A stretch of 64,000 nucleotides of DNA from Riemerella anatipestifer_F (GCF_037861325.1 NZ_JAFELW010000003.1), one strand, 5' to 3'. Positions 45,005-54,695 are shown, counted from the first letter of the stretch. A program made the numbers and translations. The notes: generated by a model not told the origin, from the letters alone.

Positions 45005-45619
45005 ATGGAAGATAGAATTATTTTTTTGAAAAAAGTCTCAGAGCTTTTTGTTCAGAACGGAGCTAAATCCCTCACTATGGACGATATAGCTAAGGCATTT
45101 TCTATATCTAAAAAAACACTATATCAAAATTATAAGAATAAGGAAGTGTTGTTAGAAGAGGTGTTAGATTTTCTATTGAAGCAGCTTTTAGAACAGCTTA
45201 AAGCAGAGGAAGAGAAAAGCCTAAACCCAATAGAAAAAATGCTTCTAAGAGAGCCTAAGATAGAACAGATTTCTGAGAATAACAGAACGGTTTTCGTAAG
45301 GCAACTCATCAAATATTATCCAGAGATTTACAATATGCACATTGTGAATGTCTATAAAGGGGTTTATGAAATACTTAAACATAATGTAATTAAAGGCAGA
45401 GAACAAGGGCTTTATGAGAAAGATTTTGATATAGAAACCTATGCTAAGTATTTTTTAGAACTGATGTTTGCCTTTGATAGCTCTCCTCTTTTTGAAGAGG
45501 AACAGAAAGTAGGCAGGAGTAATTACTGTCAGGGGGTGGTTAGGTTTTATCTCAACGCCATAGTAACTCCCAAAGGAAAAGAATTTTTAAATCAACTAAC
45601 ATACAACAATGAAAAATAG
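45005..45619 (+). CDS. TetR/AcrR-family transcriptional regulator
   Basis: This 204-residue regulator has an N-terminal helix-turn-helix (SLTMDDIAKAFSISKKTLYQNYKNKEVLL, 22-50) and a helical ligand-binding C-terminus. I chose the ATG at 45005 because the promoter lies inside the longer frame from 44963. It is the first gene of an operon with tolC, hlyD and RND genes and overlaps tolC by 11 bases. It therefore very likely controls this efflux pump, probably as a ligand-released repressor of its own promoter. Confidence 0.93.
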   Translation: MEDRIIFLKKVSELFVQNGAKSLTMDDIAKAFSISKKTLYQNYKNKEVLLEEVLDFLLKQLLEQLKAEEEKSLNPIEKMLLREPKIEQISENNRTVFVRQLIKYYPEIYNMHIVNVYKGVYEILKHNVIKGREQGLYEKDFDIETYAKYFLELMFAFDSSPLFEEEQKVGRSNYCQGVVRFYLNAIVTPKGKEFLNQLTYNNEK

Positions 45620-46955
45620 CATTAAAATTATAGGTCTTGTGGCTTTATTTTTTCAGGGTGCTTTTTCGGCTCAGGAGTCAAAAATGTTGTCTCTGTCCGA
45701 AGCTATAAATCACGCTATGGAGCATAAAGCGGATGCCGAAAAGGCTAGGCTAAACATAAAAAGAGGTGATGCTGAAATTGCTGAGGTTAAAGCTAATGCT
45801 TTTCCAAAGATAACCATCAATAATACTACTACCTATAACCCTTTGTTACAGGAGGTTATTATGCCTAATTTTATGAATCCTACTCAAAATATGAGGCTTA
45901 CACTAGGGCAAAGATGGCAATCTACCCATATGGCTCAGCTTCAGCAGGTGCTTTTTAACCAAACGGTTTTTACGGGGTTAAAAGCGGCTAAATCTACTAA
46001 GGAGTTTTATCTCATCAATGCACAACTTACGGAAGAGCAGATTATAGAAAAGGTGGCTAATGCCTATTATCAAGTTTATCAGACGGAGCAAATGTTACAA
46101 AATCTGCAAGATAATCTAAAGATAGTAGAGCAAACAGTCAAGATTATTAAGGGATTATATGACGCTGGTTTAGCAAAGAAAATAGATTATGACCGAGCTT
46201 TGGTTTCGTTTAATAATGTAAAGGCAAATCAGCAGCAGCTTATCAATGCCGTACAGCTGAGTAAAAATGCACTTAAGTTTATGGTAGGAATGCCTATGGA
46301 GCAAGAGATAGAACTTCCAGAGCAGAGCTTTGAGCCGTCTATACTTATTTCGGAAAATTCTAACTCAGATTTTTCTGAAAGAACAGAACTTAAGGTGTTG
46401 AAGAAACAGCTAGAACTACTTAACTGGAAGAAAAAAGCTTCGGAATCTGAATATTATCCAACCGCAACTCTAATTGCCAATTATGGTTGGCTAGGGCAAG
46501 GTGCTAAAATGCCTTGGTGGCACGGGGAAAAAGATAAGGTCTATTGGTCGGATATAGCCTCAATAGGTCTCAATATTAGTATTCCTGTTTTTAATGGATT
46601 CTCTACCAAATCAAAAATAGAAAAAGACAAAATAGACATTGAAAAGGCACAAGCTGACCTAAGGGAAATTCAGTTAGGGTTAGATTTAGCTTATAAGAAC
46701 GCAAAAACTCAATTAGAAAATAGCAGTATTACTATTAAAAATCAAGAGAATAATGTAAGGTTGGCGGAAGAGGTTATGGCGAATACAAGGTCTAATTATC
46801 AGTATGGTTTGGCTACGCTTAATGATATTTTGGGAGCAGAAAGAGATTTGGCTGATGCGAAAAATAACCTCACAAAATCTAAACTAGATTATAAATTAGC
46901 AGAAATAGAACTTCTAAAATCACAAGGTAAACTAAGAACTTTAACAGAAAAATAA
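45609..46955 (+). CDS. TolC-family outer-membrane efflux channel
   Basis: This 448-residue outer-membrane factor has a signal peptide at 1-20 (GAFSAQ) and two tandem OEP repeats rich in coiled-coil helix (EKVANAYYQVYQTEQMLQNL; DLRDLADAKNNLTKSKLDYKLAE-like segment near the C-terminus). As a trimer it forms the exit duct of the RND pump encoded downstream. It overlaps tetR and is 6 bases before hlyD. Confidence 0.93.
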   Translation: MKNSIKIIGLVALFFQGAFSAQESKMLSLSEAINHAMEHKADAEKARLNIKRGDAEIAEVKANAFPKITINNTTTYNPLLQEVIMPNFMNPTQNMRLTLGQRWQSTHMAQLQQVLFNQTVFTGLKAAKSTKEFYLINAQLTEEQIIEKVANAYYQVYQTEQMLQNLQDNLKIVEQTVKIIKGLYDAGLAKKIDYDRALVSFNNVKANQQQLINAVQLSKNALKFMVGMPMEQEIELPEQSFEPSILISENSNSDFSERTELKVLKKQLELLNWKKKASESEYYPTATLIANYGWLGQGAKMPWWHGEKDKVYWSDIASIGLNISIPVFNGFSTKSKIEKDKIDIEKAQADLREIQLGLDLAYKNAKTQLENSSITIKNQENNVRLAEEVMANTRSNYQYGLATLNDILGAERDLADAKNNLTKSKLDYKLAEIELLKSQGKLRTLTEK

Positions 46956-46961
46956 ATCATC

Positions 46962-48017
46962 ATGAATAAAAAAACATTATTATCTATTATAGCGGTAGTA
47001 GGCGTAGCTGTAGGCTTTTTCTTTATTCTTCAAAAAAATAAAGCTAAGAACCAAGAGCAGGTAAATATCGTAGCAGAAAAAAATACCGAAATAGCGGTAA
47101 AAGCAGAAGCTGTAAAAAGAGAAGAAATCGGCGGTGCGTTTAGTGTTAATGGTACTTTTTTACCTAAAACACAGGCAAATATTTCTGCAGAGATGGGCGG
47201 ACAGTTGGTAGCTCTTTATGTAAAGGAAGGTAGTTATGTGAGAGCGGGGCAAGTAATAGCTAAGCTCAAAGGCGATAAAATTAATGTGAATGTAGGTAAC
47301 GCTCAAGCTAATTTAGACCAAGCTATTTCGGCACTTAACCGTTTTGAAGCTGCTTATAAAACAGGTGGAGTAACAGCATTACAACTAGACCAAGCGAGAT
47401 TGCAGGTAAAAAATGCTAGAGCACAGGTGCAGTCGGCTCAGCTTATGTCTGGTGATACTAATGTCGTGTCTAAAGTTAGTGGTATCGTTAATCAAAAAAT
47501 GGTAGAATTAGGTAGCGTTGTGGGAGCAGGTACGCCTATTGTACAGGTGGTAGATATTTCATCACTTAAACTAAAAGTAGAGGTAGATGAGTCTCAAGTA
47601 ACACAACTAGCAGTTGGTAATACGGTAAAAGTAAAGCCTAGCGTGGCGGATACCGATATAGATGGGCAAGTATCCTTTATTGCACCTGCGTCTAATGGAG
47701 CTCTTAAATTTCCTGTAGAAATTACAATCAATAATGCTTCTAATATTTTGAAAGCAGGAATGTACGGAACGGCAACATTTGACAGAACTGGAACGAAGGA
47801 AATCTTGAGTATTCCTAGAAATGCTTTTGTGGGTGGAGTGAGTGATAATTTAGTTTTTGTGGTAAGAAACGGTATAGCTCATCTTACTAAAATCCAAAGT
47901 GGTGCTAACTATGGTGATAAAGTAGAGGTTACAGGAGGGCTTAATGCAGGAGATATGGTGGTAACTAGTGGACAAATCAACTTAGTAGATGGTGCTAAAG
48001 TTAAAGTATTAAAATAA
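46962..48017 (+). CDS. RND efflux periplasmic adaptor (MFP/HlyD family)
   Basis: This 351-residue membrane fusion protein has an N-terminal hydrophobic anchor at about 4-22, a split lipoyl domain (QANISAEMGGQLVALYVKEGSYVRAGQVIAKL and VVSKVSGIVNQKMVELGSVV), a short alpha-hairpin (ANLDQAISALNRFEAAYKTGG), a beta-barrel and a membrane-proximal domain ending VVTSGQINLVDGAKVKVLK. It joins TolC and the RND transporter. Confidence 0.94.
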   Translation: MNKKTLLSIIAVVGVAVGFFFILQKNKAKNQEQVNIVAEKNTEIAVKAEAVKREEIGGAFSVNGTFLPKTQANISAEMGGQLVALYVKEGSYVRAGQVIAKLKGDKINVNVGNAQANLDQAISALNRFEAAYKTGGVTALQLDQARLQVKNARAQVQSAQLMSGDTNVVSKVSGIVNQKMVELGSVVGAGTPIVQVVDISSLKLKVEVDESQVTQLAVGNTVKVKPSVADTDIDGQVSFIAPASNGALKFPVEITINNASNILKAGMYGTATFDRTGTKEILSIPRNAFVGGVSDNLVFVVRNGIAHLTKIQSGANYGDKVEVTGGLNAGDMVVTSGQINLVDGAKVKVLK

Positions 48018-48081
48018 TCATTTGGATTTAAGAAATCAATGTGTTTTTTGATTTTTTAATGACTTAATAGAGAAATATAAG

Positions 48082-51000
48082 ATGAAATTAGCAGAAGTAT
48101 CCATAAAAAGACCCAGTTTAGTTATTGTAATCTTGGCGTTACTTCTCATAGGAGGGCTGTTTAGTTATAAACAACTTAATTATGAGCTAGTACCCAAGTT
48201 TGAAGTAAAGGTAGTTACTGTGGCTACCATATATCCAGGGGCATCTCCTACCGAGGTAGAGAACACGGTGTCTAAAAAAATAGAAGATGCCGTTTCTGCA
48301 CTAGAAGGGGTAAAGAAAATACAAACCAAATCTTACGAAAGTCTTTCCATTGTTATCATTCAGTTTAATAATGATGTTAATACGGACTTCGCAATGAATG
48401 ATACCCAAAGGAAAATCAATGCCATTAGGTCAAACCTTCCTGACGGGGTTAAAGAGCCTTCGTTATCACAATTTTCACTTTCAGATTTACCTGTTGTAAG
48501 TATGGGGGTTACCGCCAACTTATCTGAAAATGAACTTTATGATTTGATAGACCAAAAAATTCAACCAGAATTTTCTAGAATCTCAGGTGTTGCTAAGGTA
48601 AATATTGTGGGAGGACAAGAGAGAGAAATTCGTATCAATTTAGACCCTAGTAAGTTACAAGGCTATGGGCTTAGCATTCCGCAGGTGGTTCAGATAATTA
48701 CAGCGTCTAACTTAGATTTCCCAACAGGAAACTTGCAGACTAGAGATAACTCTACGCTTATCCGTCTTTCAGGGAAAATAGCTTCGGTAGAAGAGCTTAG
48801 AAACCTTACCATTGCCTCTATGAATGGTATTAACATTAAACTTTCTGATGTTGCCGAAGTACAAGACACACAGAAAAAGATAGAGAAAATTGCTCGTATC
48901 AATCAACAGAACACCTTATTACTTCAAGTTCAGAAACAAACTGATGCCAATGCGGTTACAATGAGCGAGTTGGTTCAGAAGAAAATGAAAGTTATAGAAG
49001 AACAATATAAAGACCAAGGGCTTAAAATTAATTTAGCTAATGATACCTCAGTATTTACACTTGCGGCGGCAGATTCGGTGCTGAAGGATTTACTTATTGC
49101 GGTGGCGTTGGTGGCATTTGTTATGTTGTTTTTCTTGCACAGTTTTAGGAATGCTCTTATCGTAATGGTGGCTATTCCAACCTCTCTTATTGCAACATTT
49201 ATAGGGATAGCGTTGTTTGGGTTCTCGCTCAACCTGATGAGTTTACTCGCGTTATCTTTGGTAGTAGGGATATTGGTAGACGATGCCATTGTGGTAATAG
49301 AGAATATCCACCGCCATATGGAGATGGGTAAAAATAAAGTTCGTGCAGCGTATGATGGGGCTAAAGAAATAGGTTTTACCGTTACTGCTATTACTTTGGT
49401 AATTGTGGTAGTATTTTTACCTATAGCATTAAGTAGCGGTTTGGTATCCGATATTATTAGACAGTTTTGTGTAACGGTAGTTATAGCTACAATGTTGTCT
49501 TTATTAGTGTCGTTCACCGTAGTACCTTGGTTGTTCTCTCGTTTTGGTAAACTTGAGCTGATTAGCAAAGATTCTATCTTTGGTAAAGTAATTTACACTT
49601 TTGAAGATGGTTTAACTAAGTTCACTCATTTTGTAACAGATTTACTTAAATGGTGTCTTAATAATAAGATTAAAACCTTTGTTGTAACCTTCTTACTTTT
49701 TGTAAGTTCTATTGCACTGCTCGTAATGGGCTACATTGGGTCAGACTTTTTCCCTAGAACAGATAAAGGAGAGTTCTTGGTTCAAATAGAAATGCCAAAA
49801 GATGTTTCTATAGAGCAAACCAACTTTATGACTCAAAAGGCAGAAAACTATCTTGCTAAAAATTCTAATGTAGCTACAATGATTACCACAGTGGGGCAGT
49901 CTAGTGGTGGTATGGGAGCAGTACAGTCCACGCCGTATAAGTCAGAAATTAATGTTAAACTTATAGATAAATCTAAAAGAAGTGAGCCAAGTAATGTTTT
50001 TGCTGCAAAAATAAAACGAGAGTTGGAGCCTATTTTGGTTGGTGCAAAAGTAACTACTGTACCTATGGGGCTTATGGGGGCAGAGCAAGCACCGTTGCAA
50101 ATGACGGTAATGGGGACTACATTAGATGAAGCTTTAGGTTATGCTAAAGAAGCAGAAAAAGCATTGAAATCTATAGAAGGTGCCACGGAAGTAAAGCTGA
50201 GTGTAGAAGAAGGTAATCCAGAGATTTCGGTAAATGTAGACAGAGATAAAATGACAGCTTTAGGTCTTAATGTAGCAACCGTAGGACAGACATTGAGAAC
50301 TGCTTTTAGTGGAAATACTGATAATAAATTCCGTACAGGAAATAGTGAATACGACATCAATATCATCTTAGACGAATCTAAAAGAGGTAGCATAGATGAT
50401 GTGAAAAATATTGAGTTTACCAATGCTCAAGGGCAGAGGGTAAAATTATCACAATTTGCTGTGGTTGATTTTTCTTCTGGTCCTGCAGTTTTGGAGAGGT
50501 ACGACCGTTCACCAGCTGTTACTATACAAGCCCAAACCATAGGTAAAAGTATGGGAGCAGTAGCTAACGAATGGCTTGCTAAGCTAGAGAATGTAAAGAA
50601 ACCTGCCAGCGTAAAATGGGTATGGGGTGGTAATATGGAAAACCAAAGTGAAGGTTTTGGTTCTCTAGGGTATGCATTACTAGCGGCGATATTATTGGTA
50701 TATATGATTATGGTGGTGCTTTATGATGATTTTGTAAAACCGTTTATTGTACTATTTTCCATTCCTCTTTCCTTTATTGGGGCGTTGTGGGCATTAGCTC
50801 TTACCAATCAGAGTTTAAATATCTTTACCATTTTAGGGATTATTATGTTGATTGGTTTGGTAGCGAAGAATGCTATTCTCTTGGTAGATTTTGCTAACCA
50901 TAGATTAGAGCAAGGCGAAACCATAGAAAATGCTTTAATACAAGCCAACCACGCTAGACTTCGTCCTATTTTGATGACTACGATAGCGATGGTGTTTGGT

Positions 51001-51237
51001 ATGCTTCCTATTGCGATGGCTTCGGGAGCTGCAGCGGAGATGAATAACGGTTTGGCTATTGTGATTATTGGAGGGTTACTATCATCATTATTCCTTACAT
51101 TAGTAATTGTTCCAGTGGTATACTTAATTGTAGTAAAAATAGAAAGAAAACTTGCTAAAGAAGACAAAAAAGATTACGATGCTCTAATGAAAGCAGATTA
51201 TGAACACCTTCATCCAGAAGATGAGATAGAGTTTTAG
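48082..51237 (+). CDS. RND multidrug efflux transporter (AcrB/HAE1 family)
   Basis: This 1051-residue proton-driven inner-membrane pump has two repeats of six transmembrane helices plus large periplasmic loops. Its transmembrane-4 proton relay GILVDDAIVVIENIHRH carries the Asp-Asp pair, and the second-half equivalent is LIGLVAKNAILLVDFANHRLEQG. The porter start VTVATIYPGASPTEVE is conserved. The third part of a tetR-controlled tripartite pump; substrates are unknown. A terminator follows. Confidence 0.96.
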   Translation: MKLAEVSIKRPSLVIVILALLLIGGLFSYKQLNYELVPKFEVKVVTVATIYPGASPTEVENTVSKKIEDAVSALEGVKKIQTKSYESLSIVIIQFNNDVNTDFAMNDTQRKINAIRSNLPDGVKEPSLSQFSLSDLPVVSMGVTANLSENELYDLIDQKIQPEFSRISGVAKVNIVGGQEREIRINLDPSKLQGYGLSIPQVVQIITASNLDFPTGNLQTRDNSTLIRLSGKIASVEELRNLTIASMNGINIKLSDVAEVQDTQKKIEKIARINQQNTLLLQVQKQTDANAVTMSELVQKKMKVIEEQYKDQGLKINLANDTSVFTLAAADSVLKDLLIAVALVAFVMLFFLHSFRNALIVMVAIPTSLIATFIGIALFGFSLNLMSLLALSLVVGILVDDAIVVIENIHRHMEMGKNKVRAAYDGAKEIGFTVTAITLVIVVVFLPIALSSGLVSDIIRQFCVTVVIATMLSLLVSFTVVPWLFSRFGKLELISKDSIFGKVIYTFEDGLTKFTHFVTDLLKWCLNNKIKTFVVTFLLFVSSIALLVMGYIGSDFFPRTDKGEFLVQIEMPKDVSIEQTNFMTQKAENYLAKNSNVATMITTVGQSSGGMGAVQSTPYKSEINVKLIDKSKRSEPSNVFAAKIKRELEPILVGAKVTTVPMGLMGAEQAPLQMTVMGTTLDEALGYAKEAEKALKSIEGATEVKLSVEEGNPEISVNVDRDKMTALGLNVATVGQTLRTAFSGNTDNKFRTGNSEYDINIILDESKRGSIDDVKNIEFTNAQGQRVKLSQFAVVDFSSGPAVLERYDRSPAVTIQAQTIGKSMGAVANEWLAKLENVKKPASVKWVWGGNMENQSEGFGSLGYALLAAILLVYMIMVVLYDDFVKPFIVLFSIPLSFIGALWALALTNQSLNIFTILGIIMLIGLVAKNAILLVDFANHRLEQGETIENALIQANHARLRPILMTTIAMVFGMLPIAMASGAAAEMNNGLAIVIIGGLLSSLFLTLVIVPVVYLIVVKIERKLAKEDKKDYDALMKADYEHLHPEDEIEF

Positions 51238-51244
51238 AATAACA

Positions 51245-51276
51245 AAAAAGAGGCTTCATTTACGAAGCCTCTTTTT
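51245..51276. terminator. Terminator of the RND operon
   Basis: AAAAAGAGGCTTC (51245-51257) pairs with GAAGCCTCTTTTT (51264-51276). The symmetrical A/T tails may also serve the convergent receptor gene. Confidence 0.9.
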
Positions 51277-51297
51277 ATTTAAGATTAAATATAAAAC

Positions 51298-53526
51298 TTA
51301 TTTCCCAGTTCTATTTTGGATATCGTTATTAGAGTTTTCGCTTTTCTTTACTTTTTTAACCTTTTGGTTTCCGAAATTATAAGTAACCGAAAGAGCATAA
51401 GTTTGGTTATATTGTCTTTGGGTAACATCACTAATGTATCCATTCTCTTGTTGGTTTTTTATATGAATGTATCCCATTGTATTAAAGACATCATTCGCTG
51501 TAAAACGAAAAGTCCAGTTTTCCCAATTCTTTTTTATGGAAAGGTCTAGCCTTTGTAGAGCACCGATAGTTCCTATTTCCATTTTTTGCTTAGAAACCCA
51601 AAAGTAATCTACATCTAACCAAAGATTTTTGGCTTTATTAAGAGCAATTTGGTTGTTAGAACTTAATACTAGATATTCGGTAGTTCTATCCACAACATAA
51701 GTAGGGAAAACTTCTTGAGTTAAAGGGTCTTTGCCTACACTACCACTAAAACGGGTATAAACTCCAGTAGCGTTAAAACTTCCCATCCATCTACCATTAA
51801 AGAAAGCTTTTTGCATACCTATACTTGCAGATAGCTGGTTTTTGTTACCATAGTTAGTTCTTATGTATCTCAGCTCCGTAATGTTGCCATTGGTTTTTTG
51901 TAAAGGTATTTGGGTGGTTGCATCTTTAGTATAGTTTTGGCTAAGACTTAGGAAATAAGTACTTTTAAACATATACATTAGCTGTTGGTTGTAGCTGGTA
52001 GATGCTTTCATAAAGGGGTTGTTTTGTATAAAGTTAGTTTCTGTGGTGTACATTCTTACAGGATTGAGTTCCCAAAACGAAGGTCTTCGTACTCGGCTAG
52101 AAAAAGAGTAGCTGATAGAGTGATTGTCATTAGCCTGATAAGCTAAATTGAGGAACGGAAGCAAATTACTGTAATTATTTTTGAAATGATAATAAGGGTC
52201 ATTTTTTCCTTCTACATCACCTTTTGTAGCAGTCATTTCGTATCTTAAACCTACTTTTGTAGAAAGTTTTTCGCCAAAATTTCTCTCGTAGTTGGTGTAG
52301 AAAGCACCTATCTTTTCTTGGTAGATAAAGTGGTTACTCAATGCATTATTTCTGTAAAATACTAAATCCGAAGCAGCAATATCAAAAATAGTATTATTAT
52401 CTGTTTTGGTAGTGCCAAAGTTTCCGCCTACGGATAGAGTAGAATTATCTTTGAGTTTCCAAATGTAATCTAAAAATCCAGAGGTATTATTGATGTTTTG
52501 AGGTGCCTCTTGATTCATAGCCGAGTTAAGAGAAGCGGCATTATTGCCTATGCCAGAATAAAATAGTAAATTGCTGTTGTTTTGTCGGTTAAATTTGAGG
52601 TGAGATAGGTTGATTTTTAGTATGCTCCCATTTTTATCTGTTTTTAAATCATAGTTAAGAGCGGTAGAGAAATTTTGAGTGTTTTCTTTCTCTAGCCCTT
52701 CCGATGGGCGTATTTGGAATAAGTTTCCATTGATGAAGTCTTGGTTGTTAGAAGTGGTTTTGCCTTCTTTCTGAAAAGAAAGTCCAGAATTAAAACTAAA
52801 GTTTAAGTTACTCTTTTCAGTAAGTTCATAATCAGCGGTAATATTGAAATTAGTCCTTTGAGAAGGCATATCAATATCCACAAGGCTAAGAGTTTTGGTT
52901 GTAGAGGTTCCGTTCTCTATCGTAAACTTTTGTTTATAGTTGTCTTCGCTATATCCTAAACTTGTGCTTATGCCAAGTTTATTTTTTCTGTAGTTTAAGC
53001 TGAGGTTAGACGAAGTATTATTATAAAAAGCTTGCTCATTTTCCATTCTTAGGACACCATTAAAACCATCGGTATTCTTCTTCTTCATAACGATGTTAAT
53101 GATGCCCGTGTCGCCTTCCACATTGTACTCGCTACCAGGAACGCTAATAACTTCTATCTTAGAAATGTTTTCAGAAGGAGTGCTTTTTAGTAAAGCTAGC
53201 AAAGCATCAGCATTCATATTCGCTTTTCTTCCGTTGATGAAAATGGTGGTATTAGACTTTCCTAAAATTTTAAACTCTTTCCCATCTGTAGTAGTAACGG
53301 TTGGTGTTTTTTGCAGAAGTTCCAAAACCGTATTCCCTTTGGCTGCAGGAGATGCTGCTACATTATACACCATTCTATCAGATTTTTGCTGAATAAATTT
53401 CTTGGTGAGCGTAACTTCTTCTAGCTTTTTAGTTTTAGTAGAATCAGCTTTAGAGTTGATTTGTGAAAATGCGGTTATAGAAACCAAAATTCCGAGTAAA
53501 AAATAAGTCTTTCTCATAGCTTTCAT
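51298..53526 (-). CDS. TonB-dependent-receptor-like outer membrane beta-barrel protein (OMP_b-brl_3 type)
   Basis: This 742-residue outer-membrane protein has a signal peptide at 1-22 (ITAFSQ), a plug-like domain (LEEVTLTKKFIQQKSDRMVYNVAASPAAKG ... TIFINGRKANM ... IEVISVPGSEYNVEGDTGIINIVMKKK) and a large barrel. It lacks the N-terminal carboxypeptidase-regulatory-like domain of many Bacteroidota receptors; a separate protein with such a domain is encoded just upstream. The ligand is unknown. The leader contains a terminator-like hairpin. An alternative ATG lies 3 codons downstream. Confidence 0.9.
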   Translation of the reverse strand: MKAMRKTYFLLGILVSITAFSQINSKADSTKTKKLEEVTLTKKFIQQKSDRMVYNVAASPAAKGNTVLELLQKTPTVTTTDGKEFKILGKSNTTIFINGRKANMNADALLALLKSTPSENISKIEVISVPGSEYNVEGDTGIINIVMKKKNTDGFNGVLRMENEQAFYNNTSSNLSLNYRKNKLGISTSLGYSEDNYKQKFTIENGTSTTKTLSLVDIDMPSQRTNFNITADYELTEKSNLNFSFNSGLSFQKEGKTTSNNQDFINGNLFQIRPSEGLEKENTQNFSTALNYDLKTDKNGSILKINLSHLKFNRQNNSNLLFYSGIGNNAASLNSAMNQEAPQNINNTSGFLDYIWKLKDNSTLSVGGNFGTTKTDNNTIFDIAASDLVFYRNNALSNHFIYQEKIGAFYTNYERNFGEKLSTKVGLRYEMTATKGDVEGKNDPYYHFKNNYSNLLPFLNLAYQANDNHSISYSFSSRVRRPSFWELNPVRMYTTETNFIQNNPFMKASTSYNQQLMYMFKSTYFLSLSQNYTKDATTQIPLQKTNGNITELRYIRTNYGNKNQLSASIGMQKAFFNGRWMGSFNATGVYTRFSGSVGKDPLTQEVFPTYVVDRTTEYLVLSSNNQIALNKAKNLWLDVDYFWVSKQKMEIGTIGALQRLDLSIKKNWENWTFRFTANDVFNTMGYIHIKNQQENGYISDVTQRQYNQTYALSVTYNFGNQKVKKVKKSENSNNDIQNRTGK

Positions 53527-53535
53527 TTTTTTTTA

Positions 53536-53589
53536 AAAAGAGCCGAGCGGTGGTTATTAGTTTAAATGAATGTGAAACCCGACTCTTTT
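53536..53589 (-). promoter_or_regulatory. Terminator-like hairpin in receptor mRNA leader
   Basis: On the minus strand, AAAAGAGTCG pairs with CGGCTCTTTT (10 bp, one G.U), extended by GGU/ACC across a 3-base bulge, with a loop of about 25 bases. A short T run follows, and the ATG comes 10 bases later. It lies between the putative promoter (53619-53626) and the gene, the place for an attenuator. Confidence 0.5.
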
Positions 53590-53618
53590 GTTAAGATTAT
53601 TAGTTTTATTTTCTGATA

Positions 53619-53626
53619 CAAAGATA
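53619..53626 (-). promoter_or_regulatory. Promoter -7 element of receptor gene
   Basis: The minus strand reads TATCTTTG (TAnnTTTG), predicting a leader of about 85 bases. No good -33 is visible at standard spacing. Confidence 0.5.
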
Positions 53627-53775
53627 TGTAAATAAATCACTATTATGCAATGCAAAGTAGTAAATATTTTGTGTGATTTATTTTAACTAATTGATTATCT
53701 GTGTAAAAAATAAATCTATTTAGGTTTTCTATAGAGTAAGACGCAAGGAATTATAAAAGGTTGCCTAAGAAATAC

Positions 53776-54519
53776 TTATTTTTTTTGAAAAAGAGGTCGT
53801 TTTTGTTCTGCTAAAATCATAAACTGAACAAGATGGTTAGGTGTTAATCTTCCGTATTTTAAAATATCTTTCGTGTCGAAATCTTTAAGTACAAAATAAA
53901 TGAAGGCATCTTTTTCGTCATAATTTATATTGAGTTCCTTGAAATAGTCTTCTCCTAATTCCTTATCTAAAATTTGGAGTAAATCTAGCAGCGTCCATTT
54001 ATTATTTACTTCTCCTAAAGAGAACCCTTCTCCTTTTGGTTGAGTAAAAAGCATAGGATTTTCTAGTTTTGATTTTCGGTAATAGCTGTAAGGTGTTTTC
54101 CTATAGTCAATAAATAAATCCAATTTTAGTTGCTCCAAATTTTTGTTGGGTTTAAATTGTTTTAGGTCTTCCTTGATATTGCCTGTAGTTTTTACATTTA
54201 ATTGTACCTCTTCGATTTCTTTGTAAGAGGGGAGTAGCATTATGTTTAATTCATTGCTGAAACTTTTGGAAGATGCTTTATAAGCCACTCTTTCATAGCC
54301 GTATTTTACAAATCTTAGTTCTTCGTTTTCAGAAGCAGGTATATTAAAGGCACCATTGTTATCCGTGGTGGTTTGTTGATTGGTGGTTATATTGATGACA
54401 AGGGTATTCCCTAAAGGGATATGATTTTCACTAACGACTTTCCCTGTGATTATTTTTTGAGAAAACAAAGATTGATTTAGTAATAAAGGAAGGATAATAA
54501 TATATAGAGCTTTCATCAT
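53776..54519 (-). CDS. Secreted carboxypeptidase-regulatory-like domain protein
   Basis: This 247-residue exported protein has a signal peptide at 1-20 (NQSLFSQ), then a carboxypeptidase-D regulatory-like beta-sandwich (KIITGKVVSENHIPLGNTLVINITTNQQTTTDNNGAFNIPASE, about 22-95). The C-terminal ~150 residues form no family I recognise; they are charged and contain DYRKTPYSYYRKSKLENP and TLLDLLQILDKELGEDYFKEL. It lies 250 bases upstream of the receptor gene, on the same strand. Since that receptor lacks the regulatory-like domain, a functional link is possible but unproven. Confidence 0.75.
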   Translation of the reverse strand: MMKALYIIILPLLLNQSLFSQKIITGKVVSENHIPLGNTLVINITTNQQTTTDNNGAFNIPASENEELRFVKYGYERVAYKASSKSFSNELNIMLLPSYKEIEEVQLNVKTTGNIKEDLKQFKPNKNLEQLKLDLFIDYRKTPYSYYRKSKLENPMLFTQPKGEGFSLGEVNNKWTLLDLLQILDKELGEDYFKELNINYDEKDAFIYFVLKDFDTKDILKYGRLTPNHLVQFMILAEQKRPLFQKK

Positions 54520-54596
54520 AGTTTTTAAGGTAAGGTTATGCAGGTTTCAAATGTAATCCAAAAAGCAATATAGAGTTATTGGTTTAACAGTAGGTT

Positions 54597-54615
54597 AATA
54601 GTCTTTAAGACTATT
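54597..54615. promoter_or_regulatory. 19-bp palindrome upstream of ssrA
   Basis: AATAGTCTT (54597-54605), centre T (54606), AAGACTATT (54607-54615) form a perfect inverted repeat. It lies 57 bp upstream of the ssrA -7 element and 78 bp upstream of the minus-strand regulatory-domain gene. It is a candidate operator for either. Confidence 0.45.
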
Positions 54616-54671
54616 TAACGCTTATCATTTAAACTTGGGTTAAAGATTTATTCCCTAAACAGAAAAATTAC

Positions 54672-54679
54672 TATCTTTG
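54672..54679 (+). promoter_or_regulatory. Promoter -7 element of ssrA
   Basis: TATCTTTG (TAnnTTTG), 16 bases before the mature 5' end of tmRNA, leaving a short precursor leader to be trimmed. Confidence 0.6.
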
Positions 54680-54695
54680 CGGACTAAAGTTTACG

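Noticed and set aside
48975..49568. 197-codon minus-strand frame opposite the RND transporter
   Set aside because: Antisense shadow of a conserved transmembrane region; low-complexity Thr/Ile/Ser composition results from the reverse complement of membrane codons.
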